DNA of 64,000 nt from Dactylis glomerata (GCA_007115705.1 QXEO01000143.1:6121434-6185433); one strand, 5' to 3'. Positions 43,859 to 54,740 are shown, counted from the first letter of the stretch. Made by a program: numbers and translations. The notes: a model not told the origin generated them from the sequence alone.

Positions 43859-44758
43859 TGTCGGGGGGATGACCCCCGGTAGGGTCAAGAGACTAGAAAG
43901 ATGCAAGGACTACGGTTGACTTTATGCCGGTTGACCAAGGAAGGGCCTGGCCGGAATATAAGAGCATCGGCCAGGCCGGCATATTTGTATATCCCGGCTG
44001 GTGTCCGGATATGTCGGTATAACCGGGATACTTATTGTGGAGTGCCGGCATATACATAGATATGCCGGCCTAACTTGTATGTTATCTCGTGCAGGAGCAG
44101 GGTGCCGGATTACCCGACCTTCATAGGTCGATGGTCCGGCATATAGGTCCGGGATATGGTCAACGGTCATATCCGGGATACATGAGTCAGCTAAGGTGTC
44201 CAATCCCTACAATCAAGGAGGAAGACATCCAAGCATGGAAGCAGTGTATGGTGGCAGGGTGCACAGTGGAGGTCTACCTACCCTCACTGTGCACAAGTAC
44301 AACCCTTACCTCACAGAGGTAAGGTCACAGTTCAAGAGGTACAAGGTACAGGGGTGTGGAGTCCCATCGAGAGCAATCAGGGAGAAAGTCCTGTTTGGGG
44401 TGTAGTTCGTGTCTTCTGGTCTCTTGTGACCGTTGTAACCCTGGCCACCACTATATAAGGTGGCATAGGGAGCCCTGGTAAAGGGTGGGTCACTCTGTGT
44501 TCCTACACTTAGAAGTTGATTTTCCTCCTCTAGCAGAGAGCTTGGAAGCACCATTGTTGTGTACTCCATCGATCCAAATATATAACCAGTAGAGCAGGAG
44601 TAGGGGTGTTATCTCCTTATGAGAGCCCCGAACCTGGGTAGATCTGTGTTCCTTTCTGTCGTGCTCTTTAGCTCGTTCCCCTCTCCCGAATCCTCCAGCA
44701 TCTAGTTCGGCCCCCATTTAAGCTATCCTATGGCATATGTTGTTTCACCACGACGATA
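43859..44758 (+). repeat. 3' LTR of the Tat-type element
   Basis: 900 bp, about 99% identical to the 5' LTR. It ends CGACGATA directly before the GTGAT target duplication, so the expected terminal CA has changed to TA. The purine-rich 'cttcggggacta' just upstream is the likely plus-strand priming site. Confidence 0.95.
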
Positions 44759-44763
44759 GTGAT

Positions 44764-45009
44764 GGAGAGTACCACCAGTAGCTTTAGATCGGAAGCGACG
44801 TCGAGGCGTCGGCCGTCAGTGTTCTCCTGTGGTGCCATCATGAATAGCCGTGGCCACCTAGCGCGGATAAATTCTGCGTATTATCCTTTCTCCCACTCCT
44901 AGAACGAGCATCTGCCGGTTTGAAGATATAGATGCAAATCGTGAATTTTGGTAGAGTGGAAAAAAGGCTGGCGTAAGCTAGAGACCATGGTGGGGGGAGA
45001 GAAATGTAC
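44764..45009. other. non-coding flank, possible intron of the zf-GRF fragment
   Basis: No gene seen. This sequence joined 29801 before the retrotransposon inserted. It would lie in the first intron of the zf-GRF gene fragment on the minus strand. Confidence 0.35.
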
Positions 45010-45154
45010 CCAGTGATTCTCGCAGGTGTAGAAATGCTTGCCAGGATTGGTTGCCGTCTTCGAGACCCACCACTCGACGGAGCCGTTCTTGCAGATTGGG
45101 CATACGATGGGAGGGAGCGGAGCGGTGACGGGAGGAGGTCGGCGACTTTGACAT
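45010..45154 (-). pseudogene. zf-GRF gene fragment (first exon)
   Basis: The frame reads CPICKNGSVEWWVSKTATNP then GKHFYTCENHW, a zf-GRF zinc finger (C-x2-C ... NPG-x-F-Y-x-C), before a GTACAT donor at 45009. The nearest good start, ATG at 45154 (MSKSPTSSRHRSAP), is in a different frame, so a small frameshift separates the start from the finger. Short zf-GRF proteins of this build are common near transposons in cereal genomes. No downstream exons are visible, perhaps because the Tat-type element inserted in the gene. Confidence 0.5.
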
Positions 45155-45576
45155 GTCAGTGGCCGAGTGAGCTCCGTACCACACAGTTTTAGGCCGGGAG
45201 CGGGGATGAAGTGGATAAACTCCTGGTGAACTAAAAGAAATAAATGAGACCAGCCGGTGTCTACCGGATGAATCACTACTGATGAAAAGAGATGCTCTGG
45301 TGTAAATGGCCCGTTGCAACCACCAACCAACCATCTTAAGTGATCCAATCGACTGCAAGGAAGAGTCAACGGTACACGGGGTCCACCACTGTATCCTATC
45401 AGATTTATGCCAACTAAATACCCGAGTTTCCACTAATAATACAGATAGGATACTAAAGGGTGGGACAGATCCCAATGTTCACCAACGGTACAGATTTGCT
45501 GGTACGTAGCACCTATGAGTCACCAAGCATTTTCCACGATAAGGTAGGTTAACTACTTGAATGTTTCATTTATGTG
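45155..45576. other. upstream region of the zf-GRF fragment
   Basis: No gene seen. Short frames on either strand are shadows or chance. The right limit is the 5'-truncated LINE. Confidence 0.35.
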
Positions 45577-48500
45577 TCTAAAAATCGATGAGATGACCCG
45601 GGCTTGGGTGATTGAGATGTTGGGCCCTCGTTTTGGGGACAACTTCATTTGTCTCCCGGCAGATGGGGTCAGAGGAGGAGTGCTGATCGCCTGCACAAGT
45701 GATTTCCAGATTACGTTGGATCCTTTGACAGCGGCCAACCAATTCTCTGTTACTGGGACAGTGGTGAACAGGTCGGATAACGGTTCGTGGTCTATCACAG
45801 GGGTTTATGGACCTCAAGAAGATGATGCAAAACGAGAATTCATGCAGGAGCTGAGAAGCATCAAGGCACTGGTTCAGCCTAGGTGGATGGTGCTAGGTGA
45901 TTTCAATTTAATTGCCTCGGCGGCCGAAAAGAGCAATGCCAACATAAACCTCAGACTGCTGGGAGAGTTTAGGGGTTTGATTCAGGATCTTGAGCTCGTT
46001 GATTATCCTATACTGGGAAGAAGATTCACCTGGTCCAATGAAAGGGACAATGTCACTCACACCAGAATTGACAGGCTCATGGTCTCCAAAGAGTGGGATC
46101 TAGCGCACCCTCAATTTCAACTCGCTCCGGCATCTTCAAATGTGTCTGATCATTGTCCTCTGTTGCTAAGCAAGATAGATAGAAAGCACTACTCTGGGTT
46201 CAGGTTTGAAGCTCATTGGTTGAAGCATGAGGATATCTTGGAGGTGGTTAAAAAGGCTTGGGATAAACCTATAAGATCTCTGAGTGCCATTAGGGTCCTA
46301 CACACCAAATTGAGCTGGACAGCCAAAGCTCTAAAATCTTGGAACAAGGGCCTGGTGCGATGGGCAAAGTTTGTCTCATCAGTGGCTGATGAGGTTATCT
46401 TCAACCTTGATGTGGCTCAAGAAGATCGAAGCCTATCTGTTGAGGAGAGAGATCTTAGGAGCACGCTAAAGTCTAAGCTGCTCAGTTTTGCTGCGATCGA
46501 TCGCATCAAGTGGAGACAGAGGTCCAGAATCACTTGGATAAGAGAAGGAGACGCGAATACCAGGTTTTTTCACCTCTGGGCCAATGGTCGTCGCCGGAAA
46601 AACCATATTCCAACGTTGGCTGGCCCAAGCGGCGTGGTATCCGAGCATGAGGAGAAAGCCCAAGTGTTGTTAAATCATTTCACAAATCTGATGGGCTCCA
46701 GGATGCCAGCCTCTGCTGATCTGAAATAGGACGACCTGCACCTGCCAACTACTGACCTGTCGCATCTGGAGGCTGGTTTCTCGCTGGATGAGTTGAAAAT
46801 TGCCATTGATGAGCTCCATGGTGAAAAGGCGCCGGGACCGGATGGATTTAGTGCAAATTTCTTCAAGAAATGCTGGAATCTGATCAGCCAGGATTTGCTT
46901 GCGGCAATGAATCAAATGCATGCTCTCCAGGGGCGACATTGGAACCTACTGAACACGGCCTCGATTGTGCTTCTGCCGAAGAAGCAAGAAGCCACGGATG
47001 CTAAGGACTATCGTCCTGTTAGTTTGATGCACAGCGCTGCCAAGATCCTTTGCAAGATGTTGGCCAACAGATTGGCACCTGAGCTTCACAAGTTTGTCAC
47101 CCCAGGGCAGAGTGCTTTCATAAAGGGTCGTTCCATTCAAGATAATTTCCTCTATGTAAAGAATGTGATCAAGCAAGCTCACAAGAGAAAGTCGCCGCTC
47201 ATTTTCCTGAAGCTGGATATTGCCAAAGCGTTTGACTCACTGAATTGGGGTTTTCTTCTGAAAGTGCTGGAGGCTATGGGTTTTGGGCAGCGATGGAGGG
47301 ATCTAGTTTCTCTGATTCTGGCTACCTCGTCTTCAAGGATTCTGCTTAATGGACGCCTGGGAAAGCCTTTCTCCCACAAGAGAGGGCTTCGGCAGGGTGA
47401 CCCTCTGCCCCCCCCCCCCATGCTGTTTATTATGGCAATGGAGCCGCTGCAGTGCTTGTTGGAGCAAGCCACCCGACAGATGATCATTTCCCCTCTAGCT
47501 CTGAGAGCTGCTAGGTTTAGGGCCAGTTTCTATGCGGACGATGTTGCGTTGTTCGTCAATCCCATCCAAGCGGACATCACTGCCATTCACCAAATCCTGA
47601 TTCTATTTGGAAATTCTTCTAGGATTCGCACTAACCTGGACAAATGTGTAGCTTATGCTATTGCCTGTGAGGGTTTTGACCTGCAGCCTGTCCTGCAAGA
47701 TTTCAGTGGCAATGTGGGTGTTTTCCCTTGCACCTACCTGGGGCTGCCACTTGGTGTTCGAAAGCCCAATCACGAAGGGAAAAAAGATGAGCTTCAAAGG
47801 CCGTCTAATCTTAATCAACAGTGTGATCACGGCGACAGCTACCTACTTCCTTACGATCTTTCCGGCCTCTGCCTGGTTCATCCAGAAGTTAGATAAATTA
47901 AGAAGAAACTTCCTCTGGGCTCCTGATAAGGAAATTGTGACGGGGGGCAAGTGCATGGTCAGTTGGAAGAAGATTTGTGCGCCAATAGTGTATGGTGGAC
48001 TGGGCATCAAAGATTTGAATGCCTACAGTAGGGCCTTGCGCCTGCGCTGGGAGTGGTTCAGGTGGACGGATCAAGGGCGGCCGTGGGTTGGAACTGAAAC
48101 CCCTTGTGACCAGGTGGACAAGGACCTCTTTGCTGCATGCACTAGAATCACGGTGGGCAATGGGGAGACTGCAAGCTTCTGGACTAACAAGTGGTTGAAT
48201 GGGCAAGCCCCCTGCTCCATGGCACCGCTGTGCTTCCCGCTGGCGGCAAGGAAAAAACTTTCGGTCAGGCAGGCGCTTGCTAGCGGTCGGTGGATGAAAG
48301 GACTGCAGAATATCAACTCTGAAGAGCAATTGGATCAATTCATTGAGCTATGGACAAGACTCCAGCAGGTGAATCTGATCCCGGGCCAACTGGACACAAT
48401 CACCTGGATTTTGACTGCGGACGGCAAGTATTCGGCTAGATCAGCCTATGACATACAATTCCTTGGTCGTATAAAGCAGCCTAGCCTGCAGTACGTTTGG

Positions 48501-48955
48501 CAAACAAGAGCTGAAGGCAAGGTTTAGTCTTTCTTTGGCTACTCCTTCAAAATAGAAAGTGGACGGCAGAAAGGCTTCGCGCGAGGGGGCTGCCGCATAA
48601 TGATTGCTGCTGTCTTTGTGACCAAGAGTTCGAAACTGCAAGGCATTTGGTGCTGCAGTGTCCTTTTGCATGCGAGGTTTGGACGCAATTTCAAGGCTCA
48701 GATAGTTTTGTGGCAAGGACAGCTGCTCAATCTTCGACCGTTTGTGGCTGGTGGAACAGAATTAGAAGAGGAAGAATTACCAATCAGAGGAAGAAGGATA
48801 TCGCATTATCAATGTACATCATGTGGCATTTATGGAAAGAACGAGGACGGAGAATTTTCCAAAACGAGTTCTTGCCTGCACCGGCTCTGGCAAGTCTTAT
48901 TCGAGCTGATTTTGAGTTGGTAGCTTTAGCAAAGGGTGTAAGTACAGAAATGTGA
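45577..48955 (+). pseudogene. LINE ORF2 pseudogene (endonuclease, reverse transcriptase)
   Basis: The endonuclease part retains VLGDFNLIAS, RRFTWSNER, RIDRLM and SDHCPLLL. Reverse transcriptase shows APGPDGFSANFFKK, DYRPVSLMHSAAKILCKMLA, LDIAKAFDSL, the catalytic FYADDVALF and TYLGLPLG. Lesions are a TAG at 46727-46729, a frameshift near 47770 and another near 48530. The RT motif normally reading QGDPLSPMLF has a C12 run (47408-47419) giving DPL-PPPP-MLF. The C-terminal part has the plant LINE zinc finger (C-x2-C...HLVLQC, FACEVW). It cannot encode active protein. Confidence 0.88.
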
Positions 48956-49097
48956 GAGTGGTCTTATCCCCAATTTGGGATGGTGAGAGTGGAGTGTTTG
49001 TTTTCTTTCTTGGGTTGGAGTTTGGGTTGTACCTATGGTTGTAATTCCTTTCCCCCTCTATAATGCAAAAGCAGAGCCCCTACTGTTCTCGTCAAAA
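45577..49097 (+). mobile_element. 5'-truncated LINE (non-LTR retrotransposon), 3.5 kb, degenerate
   Basis: The element starts inside the endonuclease domain (KIDEMTRAWVIEMLG) and runs through reverse transcriptase and a zinc-finger/RNase H-like C-terminal region to a 3' tail ('ttgtaattcctttccccctctataatgc...gtcaaaa'). Possible short target duplication 'gaatgtt' (near 45557 and 49103) is weak. The absent ORF1 and endonuclease start reflect 5' truncation at insertion. Confidence 0.85.
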
Positions 49098-49503
49098 CTA
49101 GCAGAATGTTCTTTGCTATATAGCTCTACTACTGGTGTCTAACGCCTGACTGTCGACAAATCTAGTGCTTACACTCACCTAAGACATTGCTGCATCTTAG
49201 AGAATGAAGACTTTGTTGCTCTGGACGGATGGATCAAGAGGCTTACATGATCATAACTACCAACAAAGGATGGTACTACTCATGGATAGGTGCATGACGG
49301 CTGCCGCCACTCCAAGATGTGACACTTCTCCAGGACTCCAGCTAGCGCAAGACTCATGGAGGCATACGATAAACGCATCTCCACAATGAAGCACAAAAAA
49401 GAGAAAGACAGGAATTTGCTCTATCCACTTAAATTTCCGGTGCATCTTATTCCCAAATGATCACTCATATGCCATAGCTGTCACATAGCAATAGTTTTTG
49501 ACA
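49098..49503. other. non-coding spacer
   Basis: No gene or nameable repeat is visible between the LINE tail and the hAT-type MITE. Confidence 0.35.
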
Positions 49504-49511
49504 GTTGACAC

Positions 49512-49689
49512 CATGGTTTTTAAAACGGTAAGGCGCTTTAAGGTGAAACAGGGACGCTTTAACGTCTAGGCGACGCCTAAGCTAGCGGACGCTTTAGACG
49601 TCTAGGCGTGTTTTTCCAAAGCGGAGGGAGGACGCTTTGACACCTAGGCGTCGCCTAGGCGATGCTTTACGAACGCCTTAAAAACCATG
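49512..49689. mobile_element. palindromic hAT-type MITE, 178 bp
   Basis: GTTGACAC is duplicated exactly at 49504-49511 and 49690-49697, an 8 bp target as in hAT elements. The ends CATGGTTTTTAA are perfect inverted repeats. The body repeats 'gacgcttta', 'gacgtctaggcg' and 'ctaggcgtcgcctaggcg' in both orientations, so the element can fold on itself. Confidence 0.9.
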
Positions 49690-49697
49690 GTTGACAC

Positions 49698-50438
49698 TAC
49701 CACTAGGTTAATAGTAACTACCAGGATCGTTGATCTCGGGTTAACGGTTGTCTGTATGCTCCCACTAGCAAACTATGGTTTCATCTCGTGCGCTGACATA
49801 CATGGAGATCCTCGTGACGAATTAATGTACATGGTTGCTCAAACCTCAAAGGCATTCGAGAAGAAGGCACAAACAGTCATTATAAAACCGAATCCTATCG
49901 TGATTGTAGTTTAAACTTAAATTAAAACCATGGCAAGAATTATAAAACCGAATCCTATCCAGCGATCTCTGCCAGGCCGGTATCTATCCCCACAATCCAT
50001 GCGCTGCTAGTAACAGTTTTTCATGCGGTATTATCGTGATCCATGCCATGCATTGTACAGATAAGGCCGCTAATGCTAACAGTTTTTTGAAACACGAGGT
50101 AAGAGCTTTGTTCCCAGTTAATTGTAAACATCCGGACGAAAATCGATACAGTAAGGACGAATATGCTAGCTCGAGCAGGAAGAGTTGGCAAAACCGGAGC
50201 TTGTTAGCCAGAACCCAGAAGCTACACTGATTTTAGTCATAGAGGGCGTCGGGAATCCACAGGCCTTTCAGATATGGCTTGACGCTGAAAGTATCCAACT
50301 GATAGGCAACAATTTCTCGATGCATCCTAAGCCCTGGACATTTCAATGCTTGGACAATGGATATTTCATCACCCGCTTATTCCCCTCTGTCCCATTAGAA
50401 AATGAAGTAATATGCTTAATGTCCTAATATAGTTTGAA
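49698..50438. other. non-coding spacer
   Basis: No credible gene. 'attataaaaccgaatcctatc' occurs twice (49879 and 49938), a short direct repeat about 60 bp apart. Open frames of 64-80 codons have no recognisable domain. Confidence 0.35.
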
Positions 50439-50453
50439 AACCTCATTGAGTAT

Positions 50454-52283
50454 TTTTTTGAAACGAGGCAAAAGTTTTGCCTTTTCATTAATTAAGAAGA
50501 AGAGAGTTGCCTAGTTAATTACAGAAAACTGGGCTAAAATCGATACAACAGGGACACCCACAACAACATAACCATGGCAAACCCAAACATCACCCAACCA
50601 AACAAGCCGACCTCACCAAAGCCGGAGAGAAGACGCCGTAAGTGCTATGGGAGGAGCAAACACGGGACGCTCCAACGAAGAAGAAGTCAACCATCTAGAA
50701 GAGATGCGCCACACGACAACAACCAACACCGAGAAACCTCATCGTTCAGACGACACAAGGTCTCGATGCACTCAGCAGAAACAGGCCCTCGGGGTCGCCG
50801 CCCCAACATCCATCAACTCTGCCACGCTCAGCAGACTGCCAACACCACCTTTCGGGACCACCGTCCCGATGTACCACCGCTTGCGCTCGAGCTGTGACGC
50901 CGCATGACACAGGCACCTGCAACCCAAGTTGCACAAGGCAAACTGCTCGTAGACCACGGCCGTCGCACCAATATCCGGGGCTGCCGCCCCGGCCTAAAAG
51001 TTGAACCGCCTCCTCTGAGACGTGTCAATCGAGCCGATGGCCTCGCCGCACTGCGACACAAGACCATCACCCAAGCTATGCAACCAAATGCCCTGTCCCA
51101 TGAAGCATCTGTCTGCCATGGATCCCGAGGCCGCCGCCTCGACGTACATCCACCATCCGGGGCCGCTTCCCCGACATCCCCCGACCCCAACATAGAAGAA
51201 GCAACGCACAACCGGTAAAGCTGACTCTCCAAGGTGACGCCCTCAACAGGGATGCGATGCTGACACCACCATCGCCCGCTCTGGCTAACCAAAGCTTGGG
51301 TTTTCACCCGGAGAGCCCAAGCTAGACTCATCAGAAGAGGGAGTCCACAACAATGCCTTCAAGAAGGACAACGACATCCGCAGATGTCACCATCGTCGGC
51401 ACCGACCCGAGGGTCGAGGCAAAGCTTTCGCCCGGAACTACCCCACTCCGAGAGGAAGCTCGCTAGACAAGAGACACCATGGAGTGCCCAAGTCCCCGGA
51501 GCTAAGCAAGTCGTGCACTTCTCCGCCGCAGACCACCAGGCACCTCGAAGCAGTGTCCCAAGTAGCAACCCATGCCACCAGGAACACCGCCCACTCATCC
51601 GGCAGCACTCGTCGTCCTCTCCCGGGGCTGCCGCCTCGGCTTCCTCTCCTCCCCTGCTGACCATGGAGCTCATGAGGAAAGCCACTGGAGAGCTCCCGCC
51701 AGCCTAAGCCTACACGCCACCCCGGAGACCGCAAGGCACGAGATCCACGACCAAAGGCCTCGCTGCCACACCACCGTCCCTGCTTCCCACCTTTCCCGCT
51801 AACTTCATCACGTCCGACAGACGCCAATGCGCCCGCCCGAGCAGTAGCCGCCGACCAGCCCGAGCAGCCGCCGCTCGGAGATGATGCGGCCCTCGAGGCC
51901 CAGATCGGCCTAGACGGGCCCATGTCGCCGTCGCCGCCCCAAGCCGCAACGCCCCCCAGCGCGAGGGAGCCCCGTCGTCTCGCCAAATCACCAGGAGAAT
52001 CCCGCCCGCGATGCTCGCCGGTGCCGCATGCGGACGTGCCACCGTGTCGCGCAGACCCGCGCCAGAGTCGCCCATGTCCACCGCTCATCTCCCGCGCCCC
52101 CTTTGGATGCGGGGGGGGGGGGGGGGGGCGCCGCCACCGTGGTGAGGTCAACGACAGCGGCGGCGAGGAGGAGGCCAGAGAGGGGAGTAGCTTGCGGCGG
52201 CGGTGAGAGTTCCCCCGACTCGCCTGTGCGGGGGCGACGCGAAGGCTGGGAACGGGACCAAAGCCACTAGGAGGTAGATATTT
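50454..52283 (-). mobile_element. minus-strand non-autonomous LINE-type retroposon, 1.83 kb
   Basis: The 15 bp repeat 'aacctcattgagtat' flanks it at 50439-50453 and 52284-52298. The left end is the complement of a LINE 3' tail ('ttaattaatgaaaaggcaaaacttttgcctcg' plus A-run). The rest is GC-rich with no reverse transcriptase or endonuclease frame. Internal motifs such as 'ggggctgccgccccgg', 'gaggccgccgcctcg' and 'ggggccgcttccccg' recur as GC palindromes. A G18 run lies at 52111-52128. It appears to be a LINE leader joined to a LINE tail and mobilised in trans. Confidence 0.82.
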
Positions 52284-52298
52284 AACCTCATTGAGTAT

Positions 52299-52597
52299 GT
52301 GCATGGAGATATATAGGGCCGAAAGAGCGTAGTTACTTGGATTATATCGCTCACCAAGGTCAAAGTTATTTATGTTGCAAACTCACATATGCACACCTAA
52401 GTAGGCTTTCTCATGATGGCCATTGAAGAATGTCTGCCTATGCGGCAGAAACACTATATTGATCTTGTATGCCTACAAATTGTATGAGGATGGTTGGCCT
52501 CTTGGTTGTTGTTGCGATCTCTCAATGTCTCTCTCTCTCTATCTCTCTTATGGTTTCTCTGACAATGAATAAGGATGGGAGAGCAACCCCTGCGTAT
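52299..52597. other. non-coding spacer
   Basis: Nothing identifiable apart from a short CT-rich microsatellite (tctctctctctc, near 52530). Confidence 0.35.
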
Positions 52598-53522
52598 CCA
52601 GTCTATTTGCGATTTGCTCCAACCCTATGCTGCTGGTAGCCTCTGCTGCGCATGAGGGGACATGGAACATTGTGTTCCGTAGAACCTTTGGCATGGAGGA
52701 GGTCGCCGCATGGGTTGACCTTAGAGCTAGACTTCCCCCTTCCCTTTCTACTTCTCTAGATAGTGTTGCTTGGAGATTGACCCCTTTGGGGATCTTTTCG
52801 GTTAGTTCAGCTTATAGGGCCCTATTAGAGGGCCCTCTTTACCTTGGACGACACCACTGTGGAAGGCTCCCCTACCCCTGAAGACAAAGATCTTTGTATG
52901 GCAATTGCTACGAGATTGTTTCCCTTTAGGAGTCGACGTGGCCAAGAGACATGGGCCGGGGGACGGGTTGTGTCCATTATGCGGGATCCGAGTCAGGAAC
53001 CCATATAATGTTCACCTGTCCTGCAGCCCGGTTTCTGTGGAGCTTTGTCCAGGAGGCACTGGGTCCTGCTTGGCAAGCCCGGGACCTTGGCGAGTTCCTA
53101 GAAACCCAGGCGAACCAAACTCGGACGAGGCGGCGCCTCTTTTGGTTCATATTCCCCACGATGTCTTGGACCTTATGGATTACGCGTAATAAGATGGTTA
53201 TTGAGAGAGTATTTCCTTGATGTGCCTCTGACTCAGTGTTCAAAATGTTGGCTTCCTTGCAGCTATGGTACCCGTTGTGTAGACAGTGGACAGGGAGCGG
53301 GTGGACGACATGCTACAGGCCCTGCAGGAGGCGGCCCGTCATCTCACCATGCCGTCGGATTGATGAGTCTCGCCACATCTTGGGATCGCTCGTCCTTTTG
53401 TTTTATGTTGGGAATGTTTGTGTTGTTGCCCTAGCAGTTTCAATTTCTTGTTTTATAACTTGTTGGTGAACCTTGTATATATGTTATTGCTTATTCATAA
53501 AGCGGGGCGAAAGCCTGTTTGG
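52598..53522 (+). mobile_element. LINE 3' fragment (C-terminal RT and zinc-finger region)
   Basis: Degenerate coding sequence shows the plant LINE C-terminal zinc-finger region: SVAWRLTP.GIFSV.SAYRALLEGP, then KTKIFVWQLLRDCFP, CPLCG, HIMFTCPAARFLWSFV and WTLWITRNKMVIERVFP, spread over two frames. The end 'gtatatatgttattgcttattcataaagcggggcgaaagcct' is a LINE 3' tail. The 5' part of the element is missing. No target duplication is visible. Confidence 0.75.
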
Positions 53523-54206
53523 AGGAGGACTCTTCTCGAACTTTTATACCTCCACCGCACTGCTCACCCTGAGTGAATAGCATTAAACTACCAATTTTAT
53601 GGCAAAACTTATGAAATGGTACCACTTTACATTTTCGGAACGTAAATCTACCACCCCAGGGGTGATTTTTTGCAATTCGAGCAAATGACCGTCTAACAGC
53701 AAATTGACATGATTTCTGATAGCAGGGACCACATGTCAGTGCTGAGGTGGCAGAGATAGAAGTTCATTTGATGATGTGGCAAAAACAGAACCGGGTCCCA
53801 CATGTCAGCCCACTTAAAAAATAAATATCAAAAAATATCCCTTCTTCTCCACCGAGTTCACACCGGCAGGGTGATGGCCTGCAGCCGCGCCCGAGGAACT
53901 TCTTCCCTCCCCCCCCATCGGAGCTGGCAACTGTCCTCCACCCCCACCGCGACATCCTCCTGGCAATTGCTCCGCAGACGACCGTGTAGGAGGAGACCAC
54001 AGCGAGGTCGCCATTGCTCCAGTGAGTAATTGCCGCCAGAGTAAGCCTTTCCAAGCCATGCCGACTACTCTGAGAGACCCAGCAAGTCATGGTGAGACTC
54101 CCACGCACCTCAGGTGAGCATGGACACCACCAGAGCAACTGAAAGAGCATACTTTGTATCCCTCATATTTTGTGTGTTAGATAACAACATTAGGAATTTA
54201 AGTGTG
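53523..54206. other. non-coding flank of the copia element
   Basis: No gene seen. The minus-strand frame at 53764-54150 lacks a domain. Sequence such as 'accacatgtcagtgctgaggtggca' is common in cereal intergenic DNA. Confidence 0.35.
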
Positions 54207-54236
54207 TGTTGAAGTGGTGCAGGTTTTCAGTTTGAA

Positions 54237-54660
54237 GAAAACGGCTAAGGACTTGAGCCGGTGTCACCCAGATATGGGGCCGGATTATTCATCCCTGGCC
54301 AGATAATCCGCCCCCCTCAAGATATCAGCAAAACGGCTAAGGACCTGGCTCGGCGTCACCCAGACATGGGGCCAGATTATTGGGCCGGATTATTTATCCC
54401 TGGCCGGATAATCCGCCCCCCCTCAAGTATTCAGCAAAACGGCTAAGGACCTGGCTCGGCATCACCCAGACATGGGGTTTGGTTATTTGGCCAGATTATT
54501 CATCCATGGCCGGATAATTTGCCCCCTCCCCCCAAGAATTTCGAGGAAAATGGCTAAGGACCTAACTCGGCGTCACCCAGAGATCGGGTCAGATTATTGG
54601 CCCAGATATTTCATTCCAGGTCGGATAATCCGGCAGGCCGGATTATCCGCCCATACTTTG
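54237..54660. repeat. four ~100 bp tandem repeats in the copia LTR
   Basis: 'aaaacggctaaggacctggctcgg.gtcacccaga' starts units at about 54238, 54332, 54437 and 54547. Each unit includes one or two copies of 'ggccggattatt' and its complement 'ataatccg', so every unit can form hairpins. They lie upstream of the LTR TATA box and may be promoter or enhancer repeats. Confidence 0.85.
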
Positions 54661-54669
54661 GCCAGATAA

Positions 54670-54670
<1 letters not shown>

Positions 54671-54701
<31 letters not shown>
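54671..54701. repeat. C31 homopolymer
   Basis: Thirty-one consecutive C residues sit directly 3' of the tandem repeats and about 30 bp upstream of the LTR TATA box. The exact length may be unreliable because of sequencing slippage. Confidence 0.9.
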
Positions 54702-54702
<1 letters not shown>

Positions 54703-54732
54703 AGGCAGCAACGGCTACATTTTGGGAGGGGC

Positions 54733-54740
54733 TATAAATA
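54733..54740 (+). promoter_or_regulatory. TATA box of the copia LTR
   Basis: TATAAATA in the context 'gaggggctataaataccccct'. It lies downstream of the tandem repeats and upstream of the likely transcript start. Confidence 0.7.

Larger units (their letters stand above)
29807..44758 (+). mobile_element. complete Ty3/gypsy LTR retrotransposon, Tat (RIRE2-like) type, 14.95 kb
   Basis: GTGAT is duplicated at 29802-29806 and 44759-44763. The LTRs are 29807-30705 and 43859-44758, starting TGTCGGGGG and ending CGACGACA (5') or CGACGATA (3', terminal CA mutated). The order is gag, protease, RT, RNase H, integrase on the plus strand, then a 6 kb region with an intron-containing gene on the minus strand. 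Integrase after RNase H defines Ty3/gypsy. Absence of a chromodomain and the antisense gene with the 'putative gypsy-type transposon' domain fit the Tat lineage. By hand alignment the LTRs differ by nine substitutions and one indel. Confidence 0.95.

Noticed and set aside
51438..52304. 288-codon minus-strand frame in the RT-less retroposon
   Set aside because: It is GC-rich without known domains, crosses the 52284-52298 target duplication, and overlaps the G18 run; it is more likely a by-product of GC content.
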